Shown here one piece after another: positions 10,207-22,400 of a stretch of 64,000 nucleotides of DNA (positions within the stretch are counted from its first letter, which is position 1; every line of letters starts with the position of its first letter). The position numbers were made by a program, and so were the translations under genes. Location: NCBI GenBank assembly GCA_030386875.1, contig CM059575.1:16764293-16828292 (forward strand), in the 5' to 3' direction. Below the pieces are notes generated by a model that did no database searches, had not been told where the DNA came from, and was given only the letters and a program-made list of their open reading frames with translations. This DNA is from Morinoia aosen (taxonomy: Eukaryota > Arthropoda > Malacostraca > Amphipoda > Talitridae).

Positions 10207-10431
10207 GGACTTTGGTGTGGTGACTTGCAATTTTTGACTGAGGTGTTTTGACTGGTAAGCTTTCTTTGCATATAAAGAGTATAGTGTGTGACATTGTAGA
10301 GAGTGACTGTGAGAGGAGTAGGAAACGTTTTTGTTTCTTTTGGTTTGATAACTTGATTTTCAGTAGATTTGGTGAGTGAAGACTTCTTCTGCCTGTGAAA
10401 TTTGTACTGAGAGAGAAGTCTGTGTTTGAGG

Positions 10432-11571
10432 ATGGCAAGAAATAGGACTGGTCGTAGGAAGGGAGGTGCAAGTGGAATGGATGAGGAGATTGAGTGCATG
10501 ACTTGTAAAGAGTGGATAGATATAGATGCATGCAAAGGTTTGAGAGAAATGAGTCGGAGAAAGTTGAGTGATCTTGTGTTTACGTGCTGGAAATGTTTGA
10601 ATGATGAGAGTAAGAAGTTGAAAGAGGAGGTTGAGAGATTGACAATTTTGATGGTTGCTTTAGAGGCTGACTTGAAGGATGAAAGGAAGCTGAACGAAGG
10701 AAAGAATGAGAATGGTGCAAATGCAGTGAATGAAGAGGTAAATGGTGGTGCAAGGAGTGCAAATGAAGTGGATGATAATGCAAATGATGGTACAAGGAGT
10801 GTGAATGAAGCAAATGATGGTGCAAATGTGACAGATGAGAGTAGAAGGATGAATGAGCATGATGGAAGAGGTAAAAATGGAAAGAGAGTGAATGAGCCAC
10901 CTGTTGTGGGGCCACATGAGGTGCAGGAGCCTGTAGTGGAAGCGAATGAAAGGAAGATGAATGGAAAGAATGATCTGAGTGAAAGAAGTGAGTGAAAGAG
11001 TAGCATGAAAGGGAGAGTAAGACCTATGATTAAAATATGTGGAGATAGCATGGTGAAGAATGTTGATAGGTTTGTATGTATGAGTGACAGTAGTGGATGT
11101 ATGAGCATGAGAGGGAAAGGAGTGGAGGAGATTTGTAGGCATGCTGAGAGAGTGATAGATGGAATGGATGAAGGAATGGTTGTACTGCAAGGAGGTGGCA
11201 ATGGGTTGCTTGAATGTGGGAGAGAACGTACGGTGAATGCAATTATGAAAGTTGTTGATAGGGCGCGGAAGAAGAATGTTAGAGTGGCGGTGACTAGCCT
11301 CCTAAGAAGGCCTGCGTGTGATGAAGAGTATGAAAGGGTGCGAAAGGAGGTGAATAGAGAGTTGCATGAAAGGATTATGAGTATGAGAGCTGAGAGTGTG
11401 AGAAAGCGTGAGCTGGGTTCCAGCTTCCTTGACATGGATAGCATGATCCAGGATGGGTGTTTTCTTGGAGATGGAGTCCATCTTACAAAAGAAGGTGAAA
11501 TGAAACTCTCCAAGAAATATATCCAATGGATCAGGGCTACTCATGTCATAATGGAAGCTGGAACTGGATGA
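10432..11571 (+). pseudogene. LINE copy B ORF1 (PHD + SGNH esterase-like), one nonsense codon
   Basis: Same protein as the intact copy C ORF1. The start is the ATG in GAGGATGGCA. A PHD-like zinc finger (CMTC...FTCWKC), a coiled coil and an Asn/Gly/Glu-rich linker are followed by TGA at 10993-10995, where copy C has CGA (a CpG transition). The frame then stays open through the SGNH domain (CGDSMVKN, QGGGN, GDGVHLT) to TGA 11569-11571. ORF2 begins at the next base with ATG. Confidence 0.88.
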
Positions 11572-14500
11572 ATGAAAATCCGTCAGAGCAAAAGTGAGGA
11601 ACGTCTGGAATTGTCTAATTGTGTTGTAAGGTTTGGAAGTATAAATGTGCGTGGATGGAATGCAGGAAAGTTAGATGACCTCGTAGTAGAATTTGAGAAT
11701 GGAAAATTGGATTGTGTTGGTGTAGTAGAGACCCAAATGCGTGATAGTCAGTTTAACATGTAAGGAGAATAAGTATCATATGATAGGAAAAGGGCGTGTA
11801 AATTGGCAAAAAAGAGGTGGTGGAGTTAGTTTGATTGTAAAGAATGCTCTAAATTGGAAATTAGAGGAACTTCCTGTTGGAAATGAACCTGAAAGTGAAG
11901 ATTTGTTAGCAATTAAGTGTGAAAGAATGCATGCTAGAGAATGTATTGTTGTGATTGTATGTTATATGACAACTGATGGGATTTTAGCTCATGAAGAGAA
12001 TGTAAAAAAGTATGAAATATTAACAAGGATTGTACGAGAACACTGCAGGTGCCCTCTGATTGTGATGGGTGACATGAATGGCCATGTTGGTATACTTGGT
12101 GAGCCGGTGAATGCAAATGGACAAAAATTGATAGATTTTTGTGATGAGAATGAACTTGAAAACCTGAATGTAACTATAGGAAATGGCTTGCATACATGGC
12201 AAAGCAGGGAATGGAAAACTGCAATTGACTATATGATTGTGAATAGTAGAGCAAGAGAGTGTGTTAAGGAAATGTTTGTAGATGAAGATGATTTTGATAT
12301 TGATAGTGACCATAAAATGCTTGTGCTTGAATATAACTGGGGTAGAAAGGAGTCAATGCAAAAGGTCAGTAGTGTGAAAGAAAGTTGGCAGATAAAAAAG
12401 GCAAACTGGGAAGAATTTAAGAATGAATTGAGTAGGTATAACTGGAACAGGTGTGGAAATGTAAATGACCTAAATGGTGAGATTGCAAGAACCTTGTATG
12501 ATGTGGCAGAGCAAAAGATTGGTAGAATAAAATGTAGGAAAGGGACAGGGAATGCCAGGTGGTTTACAAGTGAGATAAAGGAAGAACGAATGAGAAGAAA
12601 GACTTTAAATAAGAAACAACGCAGTATGAGGAAAATGTATGAAAGAAACAGAATTACTGAGGATGAATGGCAGAGTGCATGGAATGAGTACAAGGACCAG
12701 CAGAAGAAAGTAAGGAGAATGATTAATGAGGCTAGAGTTAAAGAGGAGAGACACCAAGTTGAAAATCTAAGAAAGAAAGGTCCGGATGGAATAAAAGATT
12801 GGTATAAGTTTATACAAGGTAATGATAGAAGTAGTGAAGTTCAAGTTGATGAATTAGTAGTTAACGGTTGCAGTGTGCAAGATAGGATGCAACTGGTGAA
12901 AGCAGTTGAAAAATACTGGGAGGACATTGGTGGAATGAATGAGCAGGTTACAGATAATGCACCCATAAACTTTCTGATTGATGAACGTGAACTGCAAATG
13001 GAAGACGAAATCACTTGTGAAGAGGTTGTAAGTTTTTTGAAGAAAGTGAAAAATGGAAAGGCATGTGGCCCTGATAAGATCCCATATGAGTTCTATAAAT
13101 TTGGAGGAGAGAGTGTGGTCAGTATGTTGAAATGTTTATTTGATGAGATATGGAAGAGTGAAAGAGTACCGGATGACTGGAACAAGTGTAATGTAGTTCT
13201 GTTGCATAAGGGTGGACATAAGAGTATGAAAGAACTTAAAAATTACAGACCAATTGCACTGGGTGACACTGTATGTAAGATATTTTGTGGTATTTTGAAT
13301 GAGAGAATGAAAAATTTAGTTGAGGAATTAGGAGTCCTGGGAGAAGAACAGAATGGTTTTAGGCAAGATAGACGGGGGGAGGATAATCTGTTTGTAGTGA
13401 GTGAAATAATTGAGCGAATGAAGAAGGATAACAAGAAGGTATATTTAGCATTCCTGGATATTGAAAAGGCGTATGACAGAGTGGATCGGGTTAGGCTGTT
13501 TGAAATTTTGAGAAAAGTTGGTTTTAGCAGTAAAATAGTGAACATTGTACAGAGTCTGTATGAGAACACAAGTGCTATCTACAGGTTAGGAAATTTGGAA
13601 ACAGGGCAAGTGAGGAGTGTTAGAGGAGTGAGACAGGGCTGTACTCTGTCCCCCCTGTTGTTTGGATTGTACACAGAAGAATTAGCAGTTCGACTGAGAG
13701 GGAGTGGTTTAGGACTGAAAGTTGGTAATGAGAGACTGAGCTGTTTGTTGTATGCTGATGATGTGGTTGTGGTTAGTGAATGTGGTCATGAACTACAAAG
13801 GATGCTTGACATTGTGAATGGATATAGTACAGATTTCAAGATGAACTTTGGTGCCGATAAAAGTAAGGTCATGGTTATAAATAGTGATGAGACTGATAGA
13901 GACAGACTGTGGAATATTGGAGAAATCAGAATAGGTAGAACAAAAGAATACAAATATCTAGGTTGTATGATGAGTGAAGATGGATGTACTAGAACTAAAG
14001 GTGAGAAAGTGGCTAAAGCAATGCAGTGGAGTGGACGGTTAGGCAGTGTGGCCAGATACAGAGCAAACAAGTACAAATGTGTGAGAGGAATGTGGAAGTA
14101 TGTTGCTGTACCTAGTGTCATGTATGGTATGAGTGCTCTTGCTTGGAATGGAAGTGATCTTGAAAAGCTGGATGTGATACAAAATAAGGTAGGACGTGTA
14201 GCATTGGGTGCTCCGAAATGGACAGCTATAGAAGCCATTAGAGGTGACCTAGGGTGGAGCCTATTTTCAGAAAGAATGATGAAAGCTGTGCTGAATTATA
14301 AGGTGAGAATTGAAAGAATGCAGAATAGCAGGTGGGTAAGGCGAATCTTTGAATGGAATCTGAGTGTAAGCTATTGGGAGAAAGTATGTTGGGGGCATGC
14401 AAGGAAACTCAGTATGCAAAAGATTATTCATGTTAGAATTGGGAGACCTGTGGATGACTGGAGTTTAATAAATGTAGGAGGTGTAGGGCCTGAGTGGGAC

Positions 14501-14986
14501 TGCAAGAGGTGGAAGAAAGAGATTGAGAGACAAACAAAAGAGTATGGATTGAATAAGTGGAAGCTTAGCATGATGCGGAAGCCTACACTTAACTGGTATA
14601 TGAAAAAGAAAGCACCTAAGTTTGAGCTGTTCTATGATGGTAGTTTTGGAAGTCAACTCTTGTTTGCTGTGAGATGTAAGTCATTGAGTGTGAACAGACG
14701 TACATGGAGATGGAATGAGAATAATAACAGATTATGTCAGCAGTGTAATAGTGGAGTAGAGGAAACAATTGAGCATTTTGTGCTGGAATGTAGTAAGTAT
14801 GAGCAAGAGAGAGAGAGTTTTATGAATGTGGTGTCTGAGCAGTATGGAGAGAATGAGTGGAATGCCAGATGTGCTGAAGATGATTGCGGTATGAGCTGTC
14901 TTGCTGGATTGGATCAGGAGTGTAATGCGAGTATCACTGAGGCTATGAAAGTGTTTCTTGTGCGTGCCTGGAGTAAGAGACAGTGA
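11572..14986 (+). pseudogene. LINE copy B ORF2 (APE endonuclease + RT), one frameshift
   Basis: About 1,138 codons when the single lesion is allowed for. APE-type endonuclease: GSINVRGWN, catalytic VVETQM, VMGDMNGHVG, IDYMIVN, DSDHKML. RT: FLDIEKAYDRVDR, RQGCTLSPLLF, LLYADDVV. C-terminus: CQQCNSG...EHFVLEC. Copy B reads GCGTGATAGTCAG where copy C reads GCGTGATAGAGTCAG, a 2-bp loss near 11748 that shifts the frame just after the catalytic ETQ motif. The remaining frame is open to TGA 14984-14986. The ATG abuts the ORF1 stop (GGATGAATGAAA). Confidence 0.92.
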
Positions 14987-15214
14987 CTGGAATGAGCCAG
15001 TCTGGTAGAATGGGCTGTAATGACCCAATGTGCCGGGGGATGGTGTTTTGACACACTGGCTGTCCCGGTGATGCCTTCCAATGGAGGCTTGTGACAAGGA
15101 TCGTAGATCCTGAGTAGTTTAGTGGACAAGTCTGGTACCAGGCGCTGAACTCTTTGTGTGAAAATTGTGGAGGGAATTGTAGGCCGTTACAAAGGCCCCG
15201 ACACTGTCGGCCCT

Positions 15215-15232
15215 CAAGTTCAAGTTCAAGTT
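15215..15232 (+). repeat. (CAAGTT)3 tail of LINE copy B
   Basis: Three hexamers after the copy B 3' UTR. Copy C 5' UTR sequence begins within one or two bases. Confidence 0.85.
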
Positions 15233-15425
15233 CATACAGGTTAGGTGACCGTGAGTTATGACCGTGAGATTTTCTGCATCACAGGATAGGAACAGCAAAT
15301 AACTACACTACAATTTTTACTTTGCTCTTTGGTTATTCGTAACTAGTTCCGAGCGGTGTACGATACGGTGTGCACGTGCGTCTAATTCTCCGACGAAAAT
15401 TGTGGTGAATTAAAGTGAAGTTGCT

Positions 15426-15650
15426 GAAAAACTGGTATAGTTTGTATATACACGTGAGTACAGTGTGTGACTTTGTATGGAGTGCTCGTGAGAGTAGTTT
15501 TTTGTTGCGTGAGAGTTGAGACTGAGCATTGGACTTTGGTGTGGTGACTTGCAATTTTTGACTGAGGTGTTTTGACTGGTAAGCTTTCTTTGCATATAAA
15601 GAGTATAGTGTGTGACATTGTAGTGAAGGACTGTGAGAGTAGTAGGAAAC
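15426..15650 (+). promoter_or_regulatory. Two diverged monomers in LINE 5' UTR
   Basis: Segments from about 15428 and 15575 share an ordered series of blocks (ACTGGTA, ATATA, GAGTA, AGTGTGTGAC, TTGTA, GAGAGTAGT) about 147 bp apart. This resembles a duplicated 5' UTR unit. Copy B starts between the two and keeps only the second. A promoter role is inferred by analogy with LINE 5' monomers. Confidence 0.45.
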
Positions 15651-15755
15651 GTTTTTGTTTCTTTTGGTTTGATAACTTGATTTTCAGCAGATTTGGTGAG
15701 TGAAGACTTCTTCTGCCTGTGAAATTTGTACTGAGAGAGAAGTCTGTGTTTGAGG

Positions 15756-16895
15756 ATGGCAAGAAATAGGACTGGTCGTAGGAAGGGAGGTGCAAGTGGA
15801 ATGGATGAGGAGATTGAGTGCATGACTTGTAAAGAGTGGATAGATATAGATGCATGCAAAGGTTTGAGAGAAATGAGTCGGAGAAAGTTGAGTGATCTTG
15901 TGTTTACGTGCTGGAAATGTTTGAATGATGAGAGTAAGAAGTTGAAAGAGGAGGTTGAGAGATTGACAATTTTGATGGTTGCTTTAGAGGCTGACTTGAA
16001 GGATGAAAGGAAGCTGAACGAAGGAAAGAATGAGAATGGTGCAAATGCAGTGAATGAAGAGGTAAATGGTGGTGCAAGGAGTGCAAATGAAGTGGATGAT
16101 AAGGCAAATGATGGTGCAAGGAGTGTGAATGAAGCAAATGATGGTGCAAATGTGACAGATGAGAGTAGAAGGATGAATGAGCAGGATGAAAGAGGTAAAA
16201 ATGGAAAGAGAGTGAATGAGCCACCTGTTGTGGTGCCACATGAGGTGCAGGAGCCTGTAGTGGAAGCAAATGAAAGGAAGATGAATGGAAAGAATGATCT
16301 GAGTGAAAGAAGTGAGCGAAAGAGTAGCATGAAAGGGAGAGTAAGACCTATGATTAGAATATGTGGAGATAGCATGGTGAAGAATGTTGATAGGTTCGTA
16401 TGTATGAGCGACAGTAGTGGATGTATGAGCATGAGAGGGAAAGGAGTGGAGGAGATTTGTAGGCATGCTGAGAGAGTGATAGATGGAATGGATGAAGGAA
16501 TGGTTGTACTGCAAGGAGGTGGCAATGTGTTGCTTGAATGTGGGAGAGAACGGACGGTGAATGCAATTATGAAAGTTGTTGATAGGGCGCGGAAGAAGAA
16601 TGTTAGAGTGGCGGTGACTAGCCTCCTAAGAAGGCCTGCATGTGATGAGGAGTATGAAAGGGTGCGAAAGGAGGTGAATAGAGAGTTGCATGAAAGGATT
16701 ATGAGTATGAGAGCTAAGAGTGTGAGAAAGCGTGAGCTGGGTTCCAGCTTCCTTGACATGGATAGCGTGATCCAGGATGGGTGTTTTCTTGGAGATGGAG
16801 TCCACCTTACAAAAGAAGGTGAGATGAAACTCTCCAAGAAATATATCCGGTGGATCAGGGCTACTCATGTCATAATGGAAGCTGGAACTGGATGA
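15756..16895 (+). CDS. LINE copy C ORF1 protein: PHD finger, coiled coil, SGNH esterase-like domain
   Basis: Intact 379-aa frame from the ATG in GAGGATGGCA. Residues 22-55 form a PHD-like Cys cluster (C22, C25, C34, C52, C55). Residues about 56-90 are a predicted coiled coil (KKLKEEVERLTILM). Residues about 90-185 are a low-complexity Asn/Ala/Glu/Gly linker with repeats such as NDGARSVNEAND. Residues about 195-379 look like an SGNH/GDSL hydrolase: block I CGDSMV, a GGGN block, and a C-terminal GDGVHLT giving the D-x-x-H pair. This ORF1 architecture is known from CR1/L2-type LINEs, where it is thought to act in RNP or membrane association. The stop TGA is immediately followed by the ORF2 ATG. 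Confidence 0.88.
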   Translation: MARNRTGRRKGGASGMDEEIECMTCKEWIDIDACKGLREMSRRKLSDLVFTCWKCLNDESKKLKEEVERLTILMVALEADLKDERKLNEGKNENGANAVNEEVNGGARSANEVDDKANDGARSVNEANDGANVTDESRRMNEQDERGKNGKRVNEPPVVVPHEVQEPVVEANERKMNGKNDLSERSERKSSMKGRVRPMIRICGDSMVKNVDRFVCMSDSSGCMSMRGKGVEEICRHAERVIDGMDEGMVVLQGGGNVLLECGRERTVNAIMKVVDRARKKNVRVAVTSLLRRPACDEEYERVRKEVNRELHERIMSMRAKSVRKRELGSSFLDMDSVIQDGCFLGDGVHLTKEGEMKLSKKYIRWIRATHVIMEAGTG

Positions 16896-19086
16896 ATGAA
16901 AATCCGTCAGAGCAAAAGTGAGGAACGTCTGGAATTGTCCAATTGTGTTGTAAGGTTTGGAAGTATAAATGTGCGTGGATGGAATGCAGGAAAGTTAGAT
17001 GACCTCGTAGTAGAATTTGAGAATGGAAAATTGGGTTGTGTTGGTGTAGTAGAGACCCAAATGCGTGATAGAGTCAGTTTAACATGTAAGGAGAATAAGT
17101 ATCATATGATAGGAAAAGGGCGTGTAAATTGGCAAAAAAGAGGTGGTGGAGTTGGTTTGATTGTAAAGAATGCTCTAAATTGGAAATTAGAGGAACTTCC
17201 TGTTGGAAATGAACCTGAAAGTGAAGATTTGTTTGCAATTAAGTGTGAAAGAATGCATGCCAGAGAATGTATTGTTGTGATTATATGTTATATGACAACT
17301 GATGGGATTTTAGCTCATGAAGAGAATGTAAAAAAGTATGAAATATTAACAAGGATTGTACGAGAACACTGCAGGTGCCCTCTGATTGTGATGGGTGACA
17401 TGAATGGCCATGTTGGTATACTTGGTGAGCCGGTGAATGCAAATGGACAAAAATTGATAGATTTTTGTGATGAGAATGAACTTGAAAACCTGAATGCCAC
17501 AATAGGAAATGGCTTACATACATGGCAAAGCAGGGAATGGAAAACTGCAATTGACTATATGATTGTGAATAGTAGAGCAAGAGAGTGTGTCAATGAAATG
17601 TTCGTAGATGAAGATGATTTTGATATTGATAGTGACCATAAAATGCTTGTGCTTGAATATAACTGGGGTAGAAAGGAGTCAATGCAAAAGGTCAGTAGTG
17701 TGAAAGAAAGTTGGCAGATATAAAAGGCAAACGGGGAAGAATTTAAGAATGAATTGAGTAGGTATAACTGGAACAGGTGTGGAAATGTAAATGACCTAAA
17801 TGGTGAGATTGCAAGAACCTTGTATGATGTGGCAGAGCAAAAGATTGGTAGAATAAAATGTAAGAAAGGGACAGGGAATGCCAGGTGGTTTACAAGTGAG
17901 ATAAAGGAAGAACGAATGAGAAGAAAGACTTTAAATAAGAAACAACGCAGTATGAGGAAAATGTATGAAAGAAACAGAATTACTGAGGATGAATGGCAGA
18001 GTGCATGGAATGAGTACAAGGACCAGCAGAAGAAAGTAAGGAGAATGATTAATGAGGCTAGAGTTAAAGAGGAGAGACACCAAGTTGAAAATCTATGAAA
18101 GAAAGGTCCGGATGGAATAAAAGATTGGTATAAGTTTATACAAGGTAATGATAGAAGTAGTGAAGTTCAAGTTGATGAATTAGTAGTTATGGTTGCAGTG
18201 TGCAAGATAGGATGCAAATGGTGAAAGCAGTTGAAGAATACTGGGAGGACATTGGTGGAATGAATGAGCAGGTTACAGATGATGCACCCATAAATTTTCT
18301 GATTGATGAACGTGAACTGCAAATGGAAGACGAAATCACTTATGAAGAGGTTGTAAGTTTTTTGAAGAAAATGAAAAATGGAAAGGCATGTGGCCCTGAT
18401 AAGATCCCATATGAGTTCTATAAATGTGGAGGAGAGAGTGTAGTCAGTATGTTGAAATGTTTATTTGATGAGATATGGAAGAGTGAAAGAGTACCGGATG
18501 ACTGGAACAAGTGTAATGTAGTTCTGTTGCATAAGGGTGGACATAAGAGTATGAAAGAACTTAAAAATTACAGACCAATTGCACTGGGTGACGCTGTATG
18601 TAAGATATTTTGTGGTATTTTGAATGAGAGAATGAAAAATTTAGTTGAGGAATTAGGAGTCCTAGGTGAAGAACAGAATGGTTTTAGGCAAGATAGACGT
18701 GGGGAAGATAATCTGTTTGTAGTGAGTGAAATAATTGAGCGAATGAGGAAGGATGATAAGACGGTGTATTTAGCATTCCTGGATATTGAAAAAGCGTATG
18801 ACAGAGTGGATCGGGTTAGGCTCTTTGAAGTTTTGAGAAAAGTTGGGTTTAGCAGAAAAATAGTAAAAATTGTACAAAGTCTGTATGAGAACACAAGCGC
18901 TATATACAGGTTAGGAAATTTGGAAACGGGGCAAGTGAGGAGTGCTAGAGGAGTGAGACAGGGCTGTACTCTGTCTCCCCTGTTTGGATTGTACACAGAA
19001 GAATTAGCAGTTCGACTGAGAAGGAGTGGCTTAGGACTGAAAGTTGGTAATGAGAGACTGAGCTGTTTGTTGTATGCTGATGATGT
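16896..19086 (+). pseudogene. LINE copy C ORF2, 5' part (endonuclease + RT to YADD)
   Basis: The endonuclease part is open at 16896-17723 and keeps the two bases lost in copy B. TAA at 17721-17723 replaces a Lys codon (AAA in B). TGA at 18096-18098 replaces AGA. One base is missing near 18188 and an in-frame TTG is lost near 18981. The RT is then readable to YADDV, where the foldback begins. Motif A (FLDIEKAYDRVDR) and RQGCTLSPL are kept. Confidence 0.88.
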
Positions 19087-21174
19087 TGTAATGGGGCGAT
19101 TCACCAGTCTCCTAAACCGTGTTTGCTGATGAGATGGTGCAATCTCCCTATTCCCCTAACCCCTATTTTTCTGTTTCAGAACTGAGTTATTACTGTTTCC
19201 TGGTAGAGACAAAGTTCCAAGTGCAGCATAATATTATACAGGCAAATTGTTCATAGCAGCATCAACCAGCAAGGGTAAGAGTAATAGGCACGTTAAAAGG
19301 ACAGAAATAAAAGAATGTTTGATTTATTGAAATATTTATTGTAAATGATATTGATTAGTAATTAGGCAAAAGTGAGAAATTACGTACTCTATTGCTTGTA
19401 TTATCATTGTAAGTTATTATTTATTATGCATGGCGGATTGGCAGGAAGACCTCCAACCCTCCAAATCGACCTCCAAACCTCCAATCAACCTCCAACTGGA
19501 GAGCAGGAGCCGAGACCAGTGGGCGGCACCAGAGCTCTCACCCGAAGCTCTGTTGTGTCAGCCATTACCCGAGACTGAAGAACAGCCCACAACCACAGCT
19601 GATTCTTTCTCGGACATCCTTCCTTGTTGGAAGTGCCATTGCCGTATTGCATCTGCCACTGCCGCACCTCGGCATCTCCTGTTGCACTCCGGCATCTCTT
19701 GCTGCGGCCTTACTCTCGCACCTCCTATCACTTTGGTACCCCGGTACTGCTGCGCTCTTGCCCCCCTTTGCACTCCTGCAGGCGCGCTTTGGGTTGGCCA
19801 TTGTGGTTTCGGGGAGTAGCTCTGAGGTTGCTGCCACGCTGGGCTATCCCCAGTATAGTTAACCGCTGCGTTATAGTTGATTGTTCATTGGTTAGGGTAA
19901 TTGGTAAGTAGGTAGGGTATTACTGTCTGCATCTGGTTATATTTTCTGTGTTTACTTGTGTTATTATTGTTAAGAGTATGTGAATAAACCAAAAAAGAAA
20001 GTGAAAAGTAATCCCATGACCTGGGAGTGTTGGCTTGTTATTCACCTTGAGACAGATAGAAATAGGAAATAGTTCATCCACAACCAATGTATAGTAGTGC
20101 TAGCGGTCTACGCTACACGTGTTGATGGTAGGAAGCCTACCTGTCCCACAACATTGTGTTTTTGGATGAACTATTTCCTATTTCTATCTGTCTCAAGGTG
20201 AATAACGAGCCAACACTCCCAAGTCGTGGGATTACGTTCCACTTTCTTTTTTTTGTTTATTCACATACTCTTAACAATAATAACACAAGTAAACACAGAA
20301 AATATAACCAGATGCGGACAGTAATACCCTACCTACTTACCAATTACCCTAACCAATGAACAATCCACTATAACGCAGCGGTTAACTATACTGGGGATAG
20401 CCCAGCGTGGCAGCAACCTCAGAGCTACTCCCCGAAACCACAATGGCCAACCCAAAGCGCGCCTGCAGGAGTGCAAAGGGGGGCAAGAGCGCAGCAGTAC
20501 CGGGGTACCAAAGTGATAGGAGGTGCGAGAGTAAGGCCGCAGCAAGAGATGCCGGAGTGCAAGAGCTGCCTGAGCACAGCAGGAGATGCCGAGGTGCGGC
20601 AGTGGCAGATGCAATACGGCAATGGCACTTCCAACCAGGAAGGATGTCCGAGAAAGAATCAGCTGTGGTTGTGGGCTGTTCTTCAGTCTCGGGTAATGGC
20701 TGACACAACAGAGCTTCGGGTGAGAGCTCTGGTGTCGCCCACTGGTCTCGGCTTCTGCTCTCCAGTTGGAGGTGGATTAGAGGTTTGGAGGTCGATTTGG
20801 AGGGTTGGAGGTCTTCCTGCCAATCCGCCATGGATAATAAATAATAACTTACAATGATAATACAAGCAATAGAGTACATAATTTCTCACTTTTGCCTAAT
20901 TACTAATCAATATCATTTACAATAAATATTTCAATAAATCAAACATTCTTTTATTTCTGTCCTTTTAACGTGCCTATTACTCTTACCCTTGCTGGTTGAT
21001 GCTGCTATGAACAATTTGCCTGTATAATATTATGCTGCACTTGGAACTTTGTCTCTACCAGTTAACAGTAATAACTCAGTTCTGAAACAGGAAAATAGGG
21101 GTTAGGGGAATAGGGATGATGCGCCATCTCATCAGCAAACACGGTTTAGGAGACTGGTGAATCGCCCCATTACA
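19087..21174. mobile_element. 2.1-kb foldback element, ~1-kb inverted arms, inserted in LINE copy C
   Basis: Left arm about 19087-20080 and right arm about 20163-21174 are near-perfect reverse complements around an 82-bp spacer. Outer ends read TGTAATGGGGCGATTC and its complement. The right arm is 18 bp longer because of one indel near 20567-20590. Arms contain a CCTCCAA-rich stretch (19448-19500) and AATAAA near the inner end (19982). No long ORF encodes a recognisable protein. LINE sequence continues at 21175. The target duplication is unclear: TA flanks the ATGGGGCG core on both sides, but copy B lacks that TA. It could be a foldback DNA transposon or two inverted LTR-like units. Confidence 0.85.
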
Positions 21175-22400
21175 TTGTGGTTGTGGTTAGTGAATGTGGA
21201 CATGAACTGCAAAGGATGCTTGACATTGTGAACGGATATAGTACAGATTTCAAGATGAACTTCGGTGCCAACAAAAGCAAGGTTATGGTTATAAATAGGG
21301 ATGAGACTGATAGAGACAGACTGTGGAATATTGGAGAAATCAGAATAGGTAGAACAAAAGAATACAAATATCTAGGTTTTATGATAAGTGAAGATGGATG
21401 CACTAGAACTAAGGGTAAGAAAGTGACAAAAGCTATGCAGTGGAGTGGACGATTAAGTAGCGTGGCCAGATACAGAGCAAACAAGTATGAATGTGTGAGA
21501 GGAATGTGGAAGTATGTTGCTGTACCTAGTGTCATGTATGGTATGAGTTCTCTTGCCTGGAATGGAAGTGATCTTGAAAAGCTGGATGTAATACAAAATA
21601 AGGTAGGACGGTTAGCATTGGGTGCTCCGAAATGGACAGCTACAGAAGCCATTAGAGGTGACCTTGGGTGGAGCCTATTCTCAGAAAGAATGATGAAAGT
21701 GGGGCTGAATTATAAGGTGAGAATTGAAAGAATGCAGAAAAGCAGATGGGTAAAGCGAATTTTTGAATGGAATCTGAGTGTAAGCTATTGGGAGAAAGTG
21801 TGTTGGGGGCATGCAAGGAAGCTTAGTATGCAAAAGATTATTCATGTTAGAATTGGGAGACCTGTGGATGACTGGAGTTTAATAAATCCTGGATGTGTAG
21901 GGCCTGAGTGGGACTGCAAGAGGTGGAAGAAAGTGATTTAGAGGCAAACAAAAGAGTATGGATTGAATAAGTGGAAGCTTAGCAGGATGCGGAAGCCTAC
22001 ACTTAACTGGTATATGAAAAAGGAAGCACCTAAGTTTGAGATGTTCTATGATGGTATTTTTGGAAGTCAACTCTTGTTTGCTGTGAGATGTAATTCATTG
22101 AGTGTGAACAGACGTACATGGAGGTGGAATGAGAAAAATAACAGATTGTGTCGGCAGTGTAATAGTGGAGTGGCGGAAACAATTGAGCATTTTGTGCTGG
22201 AAGGTAGTAAGTATGACAAGAGAGAGAGAGTTTCATGAATGTGGTGTTTGAGCAGTATGGATATAATGAGTGGTATGCCAGATGTGCTGAAGATGATTGC
22301 GGTATGAGCTGTCTTGCTGGATTGCATCAGGAGTGTAATTTGAGTATTATTGAAGCTATGAAAATGTTTCTTGTGCGTGCCTGAAGTAAGAGACAGTGAC
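21175..22400 (+). pseudogene. LINE copy C ORF2, 3' part (decayed)
   Basis: Continuation of the RT thumb and C-terminal region after the foldback, starting within the VVVSECGHELQRMLD segment. It is open to 21941, where TAG replaces a Glu/Arg context. A further frame carries the Cys-His motif in altered form (CRQCNSGVAETIEHFVLEG; the last Cys is Gly). A GA-repeat length change near 22222 and a TGA at about 22381 add to the decay. Confidence 0.85.

Larger units (their letters stand above)
10207..15232 (+). mobile_element. CR1/L2-type LINE, copy B (nearly intact)
   Basis: A 5.0-kb copy with 5' UTR, ORF1, ORF2, 3' UTR and a (CAAGTT)3 tail. Its 5' end matches copy C from about 15532, so it lacks roughly the first 300 bp of the C 5' UTR (truncation or an alternative start). 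Only two lesions are visible: a TGA in ORF1 (10993-10995) and a 2-bp deletion near 11748 in ORF2. It is the best template for judging the insertions in copies A and C. Confidence 0.9.

Noticed and set aside
10200..11513. 437-codon antisense frame opposite LINE ORF1 (and 475 codons at 15410-16837)
   Set aside because: Result of the C-poor sense strand; Ser/Leu/His-rich with no domain, while the sense strand encodes a recognisable protein.
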